A stretch of 64,000 nt of DNA from Isoperla grammatica (lineage: Eukaryota > Arthropoda > Insecta > Plecoptera > Perlodidae): assembly GCA_945910005.1 (NCBI GenBank), contig OX246747.1:33336293-33400292 (forward strand), given 5' to 3'. Shown here piece by piece: positions 21,234-30,308 of the stretch. The stretch's first letter is position 1. Every line of letters begins with the position of its first letter. The notes beneath the pieces are model-generated. The model was not told the DNA's origin and did not search any database. It was given only the letters and a program-made list of their open reading frames with translations. Made by a program: the position numbers and the translations under genes.

Positions 21234-21964
21234 GGGCCGGTTTTTCAATCAGTTTTTTAATCAGTGGTTGGGGTAACCAAGGCTTTTACCAACATTGTCA
21301 ATGTAAAATGTAGATGCAACCCAAACATATTAAAAATGTTTGTTTTTTTTAGTTCAAACTAATTTTGTAGGCCTAGGCCTATATGATAACAATTTTTAAA
21401 AAGCACAACTCAGTTTTAATTTATTGAATTCATAACCCTGCATGTTTGATAAATAGGAAATAAAATAGTGAATGTATATGTTTTCCTGGTTGGCTATTAT
21501 TGCTTGAGATGAGTGAAGTCATTTGTCAAGCTCACAAAGATATTAAATTATGCAACCTAAAAGAGGCCGTGGAAATATCTAACCAGCCTTTGGTAAATTG
21601 ATGGTCCATCCAGTGTTTAGACAACAATGATCTGTCTGTACCAAATTCTTTCAAATCACTGTTGAAAGGTGAGTTTTTTTACCTGAACAAAACACAATTG
21701 CATCATAATACACATGTTGACCAATATAAATTAAAGCTATTTATTAGTTTGTATATACATAGTATGATATTGCTGATTTAAACTTTTATACAATGTGGTT
21801 TACATACGAATTTAAAGTCGCTGGAATAAGAATTCTATCAATTTGATAAAAGTAATTAGGAGACGTTTGATAATTGGTTACTAAAAGTATCACAGCATTC
21901 TCAAGTTGGTAATAGCTCTGGTTGATCTAATCACTGATTAAAAAACTGATTGAAAAACCAACCC
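21234..21964. mobile_element. 731-bp MITE with TAA target duplication (Harbinger-like)
   Basis: The left end GGGCCGGTTTTTCAATCAGT, then TTTTTAATCAGTG, is mirrored by the right end, which read inverted is GGGTTGGTTTTTCAATCAGT, then TTTTTAATCAGTG. TAA occurs directly outside both ends (21231-21233 and 21965-21967). The 3-bp TAA target site and GGG termini fit the PIF-Harbinger superfamily. No coding exon was recognised inside, so it is non-autonomous. The minisatellite on both sides proves insertion into a pre-existing array. Confidence 0.85.
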
Positions 21965-22022
21965 TAAGTGTCTACGTGGTTTAAGTGACTAAGTGGCTAA
22001 GTGGCTGTGGCTAAGTGGCTGA

Positions 22023-22554
22023 TGAGGGAGCTGGTTCATCCGTCTCTTGCAACTGTCTTCAATGCTCAAAGACACTGAAATCAATTTTTTTTAATTTTTT
22101 TTAAATTTCCTTCCAATGAAGCCACAAGATGAACACTTCTTGGGACAACACTATAACACGACCTCTCAAGTGTATAAGCACATATTCTAATAATAGCTGC
22201 ACAATTTCTCTCTGTATAAGCCATTGTGTTGATAAGTCAAATTAATTAAATTTGTATCTACAACAAAACATACTTACAGTTACAGAAGTATGCTAAAATA
22301 TAGCACAATATGAATCCAACAAAAGCGTATTATATTACAATTTTTATCACAAGCATTTTTCGTAAGAAAAACCAATTCTTTAGATACAAACATTGTACAC
22401 CTTACTCGACTGTGCTTCCGGGCATTTATCATTTCCATTGTTTTGAAGATTTGTGTATATATTTATAAGCAGGTATGATGTTAATGTGTTTGAAGCTTGT
22501 ATTAACTATAAACTCTAATTTATTATTACTATTATTATTATTATTGCGAAGAGA
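22023..22554. other. No recognisable gene; short (TTA)n at the right edge
   Basis: AT-rich sequence; 22521-22545 is a TATTATTA microsatellite that directly precedes the palindromic element. Confidence 0.5.
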
Positions 22555-22589
22555 TAGTAGAGGAGCAAAAGGTAACATTTAAGTTCTCG

Positions 22590-23240
22590 TGCGCCTTTCG
22601 TGGAAGAGTATTGCGGTAAACGGTATTCTGTTACGGCATACCATACGAGTATTTTGCACCTACCTGGCAGATCCTGGCACGCTGCAGAGGGCGCCAGGAG
22701 CGTCGTGACGTCATAGACACGTTTAATTAATAACTTTTGAACGGTTTATGTCACAGAAAATATCAAGAGGACAATTTTATGATGTCATACTAGACGAGCA
22801 TTTATAACCTATCTGCCACATTCTGGCGGGCTGCAGAGGGCGCCAGGAGCGTCCTGACGTCATATACACGTTTGAACTAATAACGTTTGAACGGTTCATG
22901 TCACAGAAAATATGTGGGGTACAATTCTACTATAAAATACTATACGAGTATTTTGCACCTACCTGGCACATCCTGGAACGCTGAAGAGGGCGCCAGGAGC
23001 CTCATGACGTCATAGACACGTTTTAATTAATACCGTTTGAACGGTTCATGTCACAGAAAATGTCAAGGATACAATTCTGTTACGAAATACTATTTGAGTA
23101 TTTTGCATCTACTTGGCACATCGTGGCACGCTGCAGAGGGCGCCAGGAGCGTCGTGACGTCATACACTTTTTCATTAATAACTTTTGAACGGTTCATATC
23201 ACAGAAAATATCAAGAGGACAATATTATAGAAACGTTAAA
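22590..23240. repeat. 148-bp tandem repeats, left arm of palindrome
   Basis: About four copies share TTTTGCACCTACCTGGCA, CTGCAGAGGGCGCCAGGAGC, GTGACGTCATA and TTTGAACGGTTCATGTCACA. GGCGCC and TGACGTCA are small palindromes within every unit. Mirrored at 25907-26570. Confidence 0.85.
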
Positions 23241-23527
23241 TACAAATCGATTGATATGTACCAATAGGGTAATCATGTAATATTTAAGAGAGATATTGCT
23301 AACAAATAATAATAATTAGATGTGTATATGAAATGCAGGGCATCCCTCATCGTAATATCTGTTCATTACTATTTCGGAGTTATAACTGTATCACTGTGAA
23401 GGACTTAATAATCGTAGTCATCCCAACATACCCATGGATATCTGTTGTTTAACAATAATTATTATTATTATTATTATTATTGTATACTAGTTACTATTCA
23501 TAGACTGATTAGTAAAACTGACGTTTG

Positions 23528-24034
23528 CTAGAAGTTCTCTTCATCTTCATCATCATCGTCTTCATCCTCATCTCCCGTGTTGTCGGTATTCAAGCACTCT
23601 TGTTCCTCGTCTTCAGTAGAGCAGCCACAAAGCTCGGTGCACCTCATGTTATTAATTGCTTTGCAGCTGCATCTTGACGCACACCTTGATTTTAAGCAGT
23701 TGCACTTAACTAGTTGAATGACGGCAGCCGGTGCAGGTTCGAGGGTTGTCATGACTGCCACATACTCGTTGCTCTCAAGTAGCCATCCTTAGTCTTCGGG
23801 TAATTAGTTGATAGGGTTGGCAACCTGGTCATTATGCCACACCCAGCATTGATGGTGAGCACGTAGTATGGCTTGGAGATATGCGGCTTTTCTGGGTGGA
23901 AGCCTTTTGTGGGAGTTTGGCAAGACTTTTTGTGAAACATGCGCCATCGAAGGTCAGACACTGATCTCAGTTTAGTGAATGGACAGTACAGTTTGCAAAC
24001 AAACTTCTCTAGACCACTTATCACGGAGTCTTTT
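23528..24034 (-). pseudogene. Inverted copy of the nuclease/CXC gene's 3' half
   Basis: This is the left-arm duplicate of 25147-25643, nearly identical in sequence. It contains the same CXC cysteine cluster (23528-23761) and the same frame break between the two coding pieces. It is cut at 24035 by the LINE 3' fragment and continues at 24340-24392. It has no upstream half of its own. Confidence 0.8.
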
Positions 24035-24044
24035 AGAGCAACAG

Positions 24045-24339
24045 CCTGCCCATGGACTGCTACCTTATCGCGGTGGGCAGGTTTGCGTGCTTTAATGATT
24101 CCTAGAGCTATGCCGGCGGAAGCGTATGCTTCTGGTAGGGTCACCCTAGCCACGAGGCGAGGCGAGGAGGAGGAGTCAGACGAAATGCAGTCCACACCCC
24201 AATCCCCTTTCCACCCCGCCCTCCTATTGTCCCCTTTCCTCCAAACACCCCCCTATTTCATCTTCATATATCACCCACTCATTGTCTCGATTAGCCTCGT
24301 TGCAAAAATATGAGACGTTAAGCCCAAATAATCATCATT
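24045..24339 (+). mobile_element. LINE 3' fragment inserted in the left palindrome arm
   Basis: The 295-bp insert is flanked by AGAGCAACAG at 24035-24044 and 24340-24349; the duplication may be 12 bp if TT is counted. The right arm lacks the insert at the same point. The insert ends in AATAATCATCATT, a short tandem tail, and its body (GACTGCTACCTTATCGCGGT and GTAGGGTCACCC) resembles sequence found near the 3' end of invertebrate non-LTR elements. It is 5'-truncated, as is usual for target-primed insertion. Confidence 0.8.
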
Positions 24340-24392
24340 AGAGCAACAGTTTAACCTAGTTTTTAAATGCTGAAAATATTTCATAGTCGGAA

Positions 24393-25643
24393 CCTTCCAC
24401 ACACCAGCACTTGTGAGGATCTAGCCAAACTTCTTGTCATGCGCATTGACAACAGTTATAGTGAGTTTTCAGAGGTCCACGTGGTATTTGATAGATATGA
24501 CATTCCTGTTTCATTAAAATTGGCTACTCGAAAGACCCGGCAAGGAGGAAAAGCTGCTGTAGCTTATCGCATTACAGACAACACGCCAATCGGGCACTTG
24601 AGCATGTCACAACTACTTGGTCACACCAAAACCAAGTATGAGCTGACAGAATATTTTTCACAGAAGATAATTCGAGCCTCACAGGCCATGGAGCGACAAA
24701 CAGTTGTCGCATGGAGTAACAAGACTATTAGTACAAAAACACTTCTACCACACTTAAATAGTGAACAGGAAAAAACCGATACAAAGATGTTGCTTCATGT
24801 AGTAGATGCGACAAAACGAGGAGCTACTTAAATATCTATTTTTTCCCCAGATACAGATGTCCTTATCCTGGCACTGCGACGTTACTCCGATCTCTGTAAA
24901 AATACTGTGTTCATTACAGGTAAAGGGGGAAATAATAGAATGATAGCACTTGGGTCACTATACAACACACTTGGGCACAATCAAGTTTCAGGACTAACTG
25001 GATTTCACGCTTTCAGTGGTTCCGACAACACTAGGGGATTTTCAGGAAAGGGGAAGCTTTCGTGCTGCAAAGCTTTCAGAGAATCCGACTATGAAATATG
25101 TTCAGCATTTAATGAACTAGGTTAAACTGTTGCTCTAAAAGACTCTGTGATAAGTTGTCTAGAGAAGTTTGTTTGCAAACTGTACTGTCCATTCACTAAA
25201 CTGAGATCAGTGTCTGACCTTCGATGGCGCATGTTTCACAAAAAGTCTTGCCAAGCACCCACCAAAAGCTTCCACCCAGAAAAGCCGCATATCTCCAAGC
25301 CATACTACGTGCTCACCATCAATGCTGGGTGTGGCATAATGACCAGGTTGCCAACCCTATCAACTAATTACCCGAAGACTAAGGATGGCTACTTGAGAGC
25401 AACGAGTATGTGGCAGTCATGACAACCCTCGAACCTGCACCGGCTGCCGTCATTCAACTAGTTAAGTGCAACTGCTTAAAATCAAGGTGTGCGTCAAGAT
25501 GCAGCTGCAAAGCAATTAATAACATGAGGTGCACCGAGCTTTGTGGCTGCTCTACTGAAGACGAGGAACAAGAGTGCTTGAATACCGACAACACGGGAGA
25601 TGAGGATGAAGACGATGATGATGAAGATGAAGAGAACTTCTAG
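24393..25643 (+). pseudogene. Decayed gene: PIN/FEN-like nuclease with C-terminal CXC domain
   Basis: One frame runs from the spacer into the right arm, broken by TAA at 24829 and 25123 and by a frame change near 25405-25420. Motifs in order are VHVVFDRYDIPVSLK, EKTDTKMLLHV, SPDTDVLILALRR, FHAFSGSDNTRGFSGKGK, ELG and then KLYCPFTKLRSVSDLRWRMF, and finally MTTLEPAPAAVIQLVKC with a cysteine cluster CNCLKSRC...CSC...CTELCGC. The Asp pattern (FDRYD, DTDV, SGSDN plus GKGK) is like the FEN/XPG-type PIN fold, and the cysteine cluster is like a tesmin/TSO1 CXC domain. Proteins of this make-up are common, multi-copy and unnamed in invertebrate genomes. The first codons of the open frame (before 24393) come from the antisense of its own 3' half, so the true N-terminus is lost. 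Confidence 0.6.
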
Positions 25644-25906
25644 CAAACGTCAGTTTTACTAATCAGTCTATGAATAGTAACTAGTATACAATAATAATAA
25701 TAATAATAATAATAATTATTGTTAAACAACAGATATCCATGGGTATGTTGGGATGACTACGATTATTAAGTCCTTCACAGTGATACAGTTATAACTCCGA
25801 AATAGTAATGAACAGATATTACGATGAGGGATGCCCTGCATTTCATATACACATCTAATTATTATTATTTGTTAGCAATATCTCTCTTAAATATTACATG
25901 ATTACC

Positions 25907-26570
25907 CTATTGGTACATATCAATCGATTTGTATTTAACGTTTCTATAATATTGTCCTCTTGATATTTTCTGTGATATGAACCGTTCAAAAGTTATTAAT
26001 GAAAAAGTGTATGACGTCACGACGCTCCTGGCGCCCTCTGCAGCGTGCCACGATGTGCCAAGTAGATGCAAAATACTCAAATAGTATTTCGTAACAGAAT
26101 TGTATCCTTGACATTTTCTGTGACATGAACCGTTCAAACGGTATTAATTAAAACGTGTCTATGACGTCATGAGGCTCCTGGCGCCCTCTTCAGCGTGCCA
26201 GGATGTGCCAGGTAGGTGCAAAATACTCGTATAGTATTTTATAGTAGAATTGTACCCCACATATTTTCTGTGACATGAACCGTTCAAACGTTATTAGTTC
26301 AAACGTGTATATGACGTCAGGACGCTCCTGGCGCCCTCTGCAGCCCGCCAGAATGTGGCAGATAGGTTATAAATGCTCGTCTAGTATGACATCATAAAAT
26401 TGTCCTCTTGATATTTTCTGTGACATAAACCGTTCAAAAGTTATTAATTAAACGTGTCTATGACGTCACGACGCTCCTGGCGCCCTCTGCAGCGTGCCAG
26501 GATCTGCCAGGTAGGTGCAAAATACTCGTATGGTATGCCGTAACAGAATACCGTTTACCGCAATACTCTT
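25907..26570. repeat. 148-bp tandem repeats, right arm of palindrome
   Basis: Inverted counterpart of 22590-23240, with repeats of the CCGTTCAAA...TATTAAT block near 25981, 26129, 26280 and 26429. Confidence 0.85.
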
Positions 26571-26650
26571 CCACGAAAGGCGCACGAGATACCTTTTGCT
26601 CCTCTACTAAGACACGAAACGGGCGATACAACGGTCAACAATCTGGGGCT

Positions 26651-27061
26651 ATGAACCAGGCGCCCCCTCCCCCACCCCAACTGCGCAGTTACGCTCAGGT
26701 TGTCACAGATGAAGCTTCGCCAGGAGCGCAAGTAGCCCACCCAATGAGCTCTCATATCAGACTGCAACAACAACAATGGCAACAACAACAATATCAACAG
26801 CAACAAACACAACAATATCAACCGCAATATCAGCAACAAACACGACAACAACAACAACAACAACAATTTCGACCGCAACAACAGCATCACGGGCCGCCAC
26901 AGGGGGACAACCAACAATCGTACGAATCTCCATGGCAAACAGTAGTACAAATAGCGCGGGCAATTACACGCCACTGTCCCAACAACCCAGTCATTAGACA
27001 CATGGCAGGACTACTCGAGGTATTTGCGACCGAACAAACTCAAAACCAAAATGGCGTGTAG
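26651..27061 (+). CDS. LINE ORF1 (gag-like), C-terminal part
   Basis: The frame is open from the palindrome boundary; the ATG at 26651 is the first but probably internal. It encodes PPPPPQLRSYAQVV, then a long glutamine-rich tract (residues about 40-90) and a C-terminal hydrophobic helix (VVQIARAITRHCP...MAGLLEVFA). That order is typical of the tail of Jockey-clade ORF1 proteins, which bind the element RNA. The zinc knuckles expected upstream are missing because of the truncation. The stop TAG at 27059-27061 overlaps the ORF2 start by 11 bases. Confidence 0.65.
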   Translation: MNQAPPPPPQLRSYAQVVTDEASPGAQVAHPMSSHIRLQQQQWQQQQYQQQQTQQYQPQYQQQTRQQQQQQQFRPQQQHHGPPQGDNQQSYESPWQTVVQIARAITRHCPNNPVIRHMAGLLEVFATEQTQNQNGV

Positions 27062-29852
27062 ACCAAACACATTACGTATCTGCGCCTGGAATGCCAACGG
27101 CGGTATTCGAACTAAAACCCCCGAGCTGTTAGACTTCCTGCGAACTAAACGAATACCGATATGTTTGCTTTCGGAAACCCACCTGAAGCACACTGATAAA
27201 TGGTCAGTGCCAAACTACACCGTCCATCGTACGGATAGACCTCAACCTACGCCACTGTCACGCAACAATCCAGGCGGAGGCACCGCCATCTTGGTGCACA
27301 ACTCAGTCCGTCACTGCGCTGATGTAGTTGAGGGACTACTGGGAATCGAAGCCACGGCCATTATGGTGCACACCACATACGGTAAAATCAAAATTATCTC
27401 GGTATACCACCCACCTAGAAATCATCTTTGTGATAGTGACCTAGATAAGCTACTACCACATGGGCGCAAGGTCATAGTCGCAGGGGACCTAAACGCCAAA
27501 CACGAGGCGTGGCACTCATCTGTTATGAACATAAGATGTCAGGATCTATATAACCATGCGGCCAAGCATGATTACGTTGTACTGGGGCCCTGTGAACCCA
27601 CCTTTTACAATCATAATATAAACCACCAAGCAGATGTTCTTGATGTAGCCATACTGGCTGACATCAACGCGGACTATGACGTCACAGTTGTTGATGCGTT
27701 GGTATCTGATCACAATCCACTTGTCATCACAGTAGGACACTGCCTGAATAAAAACATGCCCAAGCAAGTGAAGGCTTACGAAAGAGCAAATTGGGTCGCA
27801 TTTCGCTCCATAGTGAGCGCACTGTTGCCAAACGAACCACCCGCGATACCGCATGCAGCAGCCGTAGATGACGCCGTCGCAACCCTCACCAGAGCGATCC
27901 AGACTGGCATTGACAAGGCCATACCGACAGTGACGCTGACCGAGAAGTCATACCTGGACATACCGACCCGCATACGACGCTCTATCGCGTACAAGAACAC
28001 CATAAAAAGGCAGTACCAGCGAACCCGGGACCCCAGACTCAAGACACAACTCAACCGAGCGGTGAAGCAGATTCATTATGACATTGCGACTCTGCGAAAC
28101 GAGAGATGGGACAACAAACTTGCCCAGCTTCGTCTTCACGATAACTCACTGTGGCGTATGACTCGAGCACTGCGCAGCAACGTCAGAATAGACCCTCCTC
28201 TTAACACCTCCAGCGGAGTGGCAGTAACGGCGCGCGAGAAGGCGGAGGCGATAGCAGACACCCTGGAGCAGGCGTTCACACCAAATCCACCGGCTCCAGA
28301 TTCGGCAAACATTGAAGAGGAAGTCATGCAGTTTCGGTGGACGCCGGAACTACTGACGCCACCTGCCCTGTTGAAACACTCGTCACTCGCGGAACTCGCG
28401 ACTATAGTACGCGCACTCCCGGCAAATAAGGCCCCGGGCCTTGATGGGATTACCGCCAGGGTAGTGAAGGCTCTGCCGAACAGTGCGGCAGAATACTACC
28501 TGCAAATAATTAACGCCTCCATCACCTTGGCGTACTTCCCGGGTAAATGGAAGATGGCAAAAATAGTTTCTTTCCCCAAACCAGGCAAACCAGTCAGGTC
28601 TACGACCAGCTACAGGCCGATCAGTTTGCTATCTGTGCTGTCTAAAGTCTACGAACGCATCCTACTCACCAGAATGCAGCAGCACATGGACGACGTTGAG
28701 CCACTCCCATTGGAGCAATTTGGATTCCGAGCCACCCACTCCGCCCCACAACAAGTGGCGCGCGTGGTTCAAATAATCACGCTGAACAGAGACTTCTTCG
28801 AACGCAGCACAGCGGGCATATTCCTTGACGTTGCCAAGGCTTTTGACAAGGTCTGGCACGCAGGGCTCATATGGAAACTACGCCAACTCAATTTCCCAGA
28901 ATATCTTGTGAGACTCTCTGCATCATACCTGGAGGGACGCAAGTTCACGGCCGTGTGGGGGTCGGATACATCAACCCCCCGCCCAATCGCGGCAGGCGTG
29001 CCACAAGGCTCCTGCCTGGGTCCTATCTATTACAATATTTACACCCATGACTTACCCAGACCACCAGCTACGATTCACATTGCGGGATATGCAGACGACT
29101 TTGCAATTCTCATCAGAGGGCGCTCTAATGCCAGCATAGTGGCGCGGGCTCAGCCATACTTGAACAAAGTCACAGCCTACTACGCGAGATGGAGGACACA
29201 CCTCAACGTTGCTAAGACCGAAGCGGTAATGTTCAAATCAAATAGGGCAGAAATGCCCGCATTACATCTCAACCATGCCCAGGTTCCATGGCATAACAAG
29301 GCTGACTACCTCGGTACAATCCTGGATAGGATGCTCAGCTTCCGGCTAAACACCACAGCCAGGGTAGCCAAGGCCGCCGCAGCTCACGCACGGCTCTACC
29401 CCCTGCTCAAGTCGACCTACCTCAGACGGGACTTACGGCTGCTTCTATATAAAGCGATCATCTGGCCAACGCTAACGTATGCTGCACCAGCCTGGGTCCA
29501 CATGGCCAGCACGACAGTCAACAGGTTGCAAGTCTTACAGAATAAATCCCTACGGACCATAGCAGGGGCCCCTCCCAGGACGCGTACAAAAGACCTTCAC
29601 GACTTCCTCGACGTACCGTACGTTGAGGACCAACTGACCGCCATGGCGGACAGGTTCTACACCTTAGCCACAGTCTCAAAAAACCCGCTAATACGCTCGT
29701 TACACCCAAACAGACTATTGAGAAGGGAGCTCAAACGAAGACACCGAACCCTGGATGCGGGAACCACCCAGCAGCCAGCCAAGAATCACCATAGCCCGCG
29801 CCATTGGGACCCGGACGTCGAACCACCCGACAAGAGACCCAGACTAACCTGA
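27051..29852 (+). CDS. LINE ORF2: AP endonuclease and reverse transcriptase (Jockey clade)
   Basis: 933 codons from the ATG at 27051 (ATGGCGTGTAG overlaps the ORF1 stop, a common coupled arrangement) to a TGA at 29850. N-terminal endonuclease: RICAWNANGG (about 9-18), LLSETHLK (39-46), GDLNAKHEAW (about 145) and SDHNPLV (about 219) supply the expected Asn, Glu, Asp and His residues. Reverse transcriptase: SYRPISLLSVLSKVYERIL, EQFGFR, FLDVAKAFDKVWH (about 592), GVPQGSCLGP and the catalytic YADDFAIL (about 679), then HLNVAKTE and YLGTILD. The C-terminal end (NRLQVLQNKSLRTIAGAPPR) matches Jockey-type elements. All catalytic residues are present and no stop or frameshift interrupts the frame, so the protein may still be functional. 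It nicks target DNA and copies its own RNA in place. Confidence 0.92.
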   Translation: MACRPNTLRICAWNANGGIRTKTPELLDFLRTKRIPICLLSETHLKHTDKWSVPNYTVHRTDRPQPTPLSRNNPGGGTAILVHNSVRHCADVVEGLLGIEATAIMVHTTYGKIKIISVYHPPRNHLCDSDLDKLLPHGRKVIVAGDLNAKHEAWHSSVMNIRCQDLYNHAAKHDYVVLGPCEPTFYNHNINHQADVLDVAILADINADYDVTVVDALVSDHNPLVITVGHCLNKNMPKQVKAYERANWVAFRSIVSALLPNEPPAIPHAAAVDDAVATLTRAIQTGIDKAIPTVTLTEKSYLDIPTRIRRSIAYKNTIKRQYQRTRDPRLKTQLNRAVKQIHYDIATLRNERWDNKLAQLRLHDNSLWRMTRALRSNVRIDPPLNTSSGVAVTAREKAEAIADTLEQAFTPNPPAPDSANIEEEVMQFRWTPELLTPPALLKHSSLAELATIVRALPANKAPGLDGITARVVKALPNSAAEYYLQIINASITLAYFPGKWKMAKIVSFPKPGKPVRSTTSYRPISLLSVLSKVYERILLTRMQQHMDDVEPLPLEQFGFRATHSAPQQVARVVQIITLNRDFFERSTAGIFLDVAKAFDKVWHAGLIWKLRQLNFPEYLVRLSASYLEGRKFTAVWGSDTSTPRPIAAGVPQGSCLGPIYYNIYTHDLPRPPATIHIAGYADDFAILIRGRSNASIVARAQPYLNKVTAYYARWRTHLNVAKTEAVMFKSNRAEMPALHLNHAQVPWHNKADYLGTILDRMLSFRLNTTARVAKAAAAHARLYPLLKSTYLRRDLRLLLYKAIIWPTLTYAAPAWVHMASTTVNRLQVLQNKSLRTIAGAPPRTRTKDLHDFLDVPYVEDQLTAMADRFYTLATVSKNPLIRSLHPNRLLRRELKRRHRTLDAGTTQQPAKNHHSPRHWDPDVEPPDKRPRLT

Positions 29853-30057
29853 CGCGTCCACGCTGAACGTGGATTGCAACCAGCTCGTCCACCTCGTCTA
29901 ACGTGACGGAAACGCAGGAAGCCTCGCCACGAGGAACCAAGAATATCACGACAAAGACAATTAACATAGCCGTGAATATTGACCTTGCCGGTCAAAACCG
30001 GCACATGAACGGGTAGCTCGTAGTTAGCTGAAAACAGCCCGAAACAGAAGAGAACGA
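29853..30057 (+). other. LINE 3' UTR
   Basis: This GC-rich, non-coding stretch follows ORF2. It contains inverted words (GACGCGTCCACGCTGAACGT near 29850, GACCTTGCCGGTCAAAACCG near 29980) that could fold and be recognised by the reverse transcriptase. Confidence 0.6.
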
Positions 30058-30074
30058 GATTATTATTATTCTTA

Positions 30075-30136
<62 letters not shown>

Positions 30137-30139
30137 GTA

Positions 30140-30211
<72 letters not shown>

Positions 30212-30247
30212 GTTATAGTATTATTATTATTATTATTTTTATTTTTA

Positions 30248-30282
<35 letters not shown>

Positions 30283-30308
30283 ATTATTATTATTATTATT
30301 ATTATTAT
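30058..30308. repeat. (TTA)n tract, about 250 bp
   Basis: A long trinucleotide run with a few interruptions (TTTTTA, TGTTATAG, TATAATT) joins the Jockey-like LINE to the next LINE. It may be the 3' tail of the first element, grown by slippage. Confidence 0.95.

Larger units (their letters stand above)
22555..26609. mobile_element. 4.05-kb palindromic (foldback-like) element with 1.53-kb inverted arms
   Basis: The left arm runs 22555-24392 and the right arm 25083-26609, around a spacer of about 690 bp. Both ends read TAGTAGAGGAGCAAAAGGTA inward, and AGA lies just outside each end, a possible 3-bp target duplication. The arms are nearly identical: a 12-base indel near the outer end, a longer (TTA)n tract in one arm and a 295-bp insertion in the left arm (24045-24339) are the main differences. 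The arms hold the C-terminal half of a decayed gene plus four tandem repeats of about 148 bp. The structure looks like an element whose 3' half was copied in inverted orientation and joined to the gene's middle. Confidence 0.85.
26610..30308 (+). mobile_element. Jockey-like LINE, 5'-truncated in ORF1, ORF2 intact
   Basis: This non-LTR retrotransposon has the C-terminal part of ORF1, a full-length ORF2, a 3' UTR of about 205 bp and a long TTA tract. Its left boundary coincides with the outer end of the palindromic element, so ORF1 is cut there. The GC content and codon usage of ORF2 are clearly higher than in the surrounding AT-rich DNA, as expected of a young insertion. Confidence 0.85.

Noticed and set aside
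23749..24195. A 148-codon open frame on the minus strand as a separate gene
   Set aside because: Its upstream third is read through the inserted LINE fragment and the rest is the inverted copy of the right-arm gene.
26757..27001. Valine- or leucine-rich minus-strand frames opposite the CAA repeats
   Set aside because: Antisense of the glutamine tract in LINE ORF1; low complexity only.
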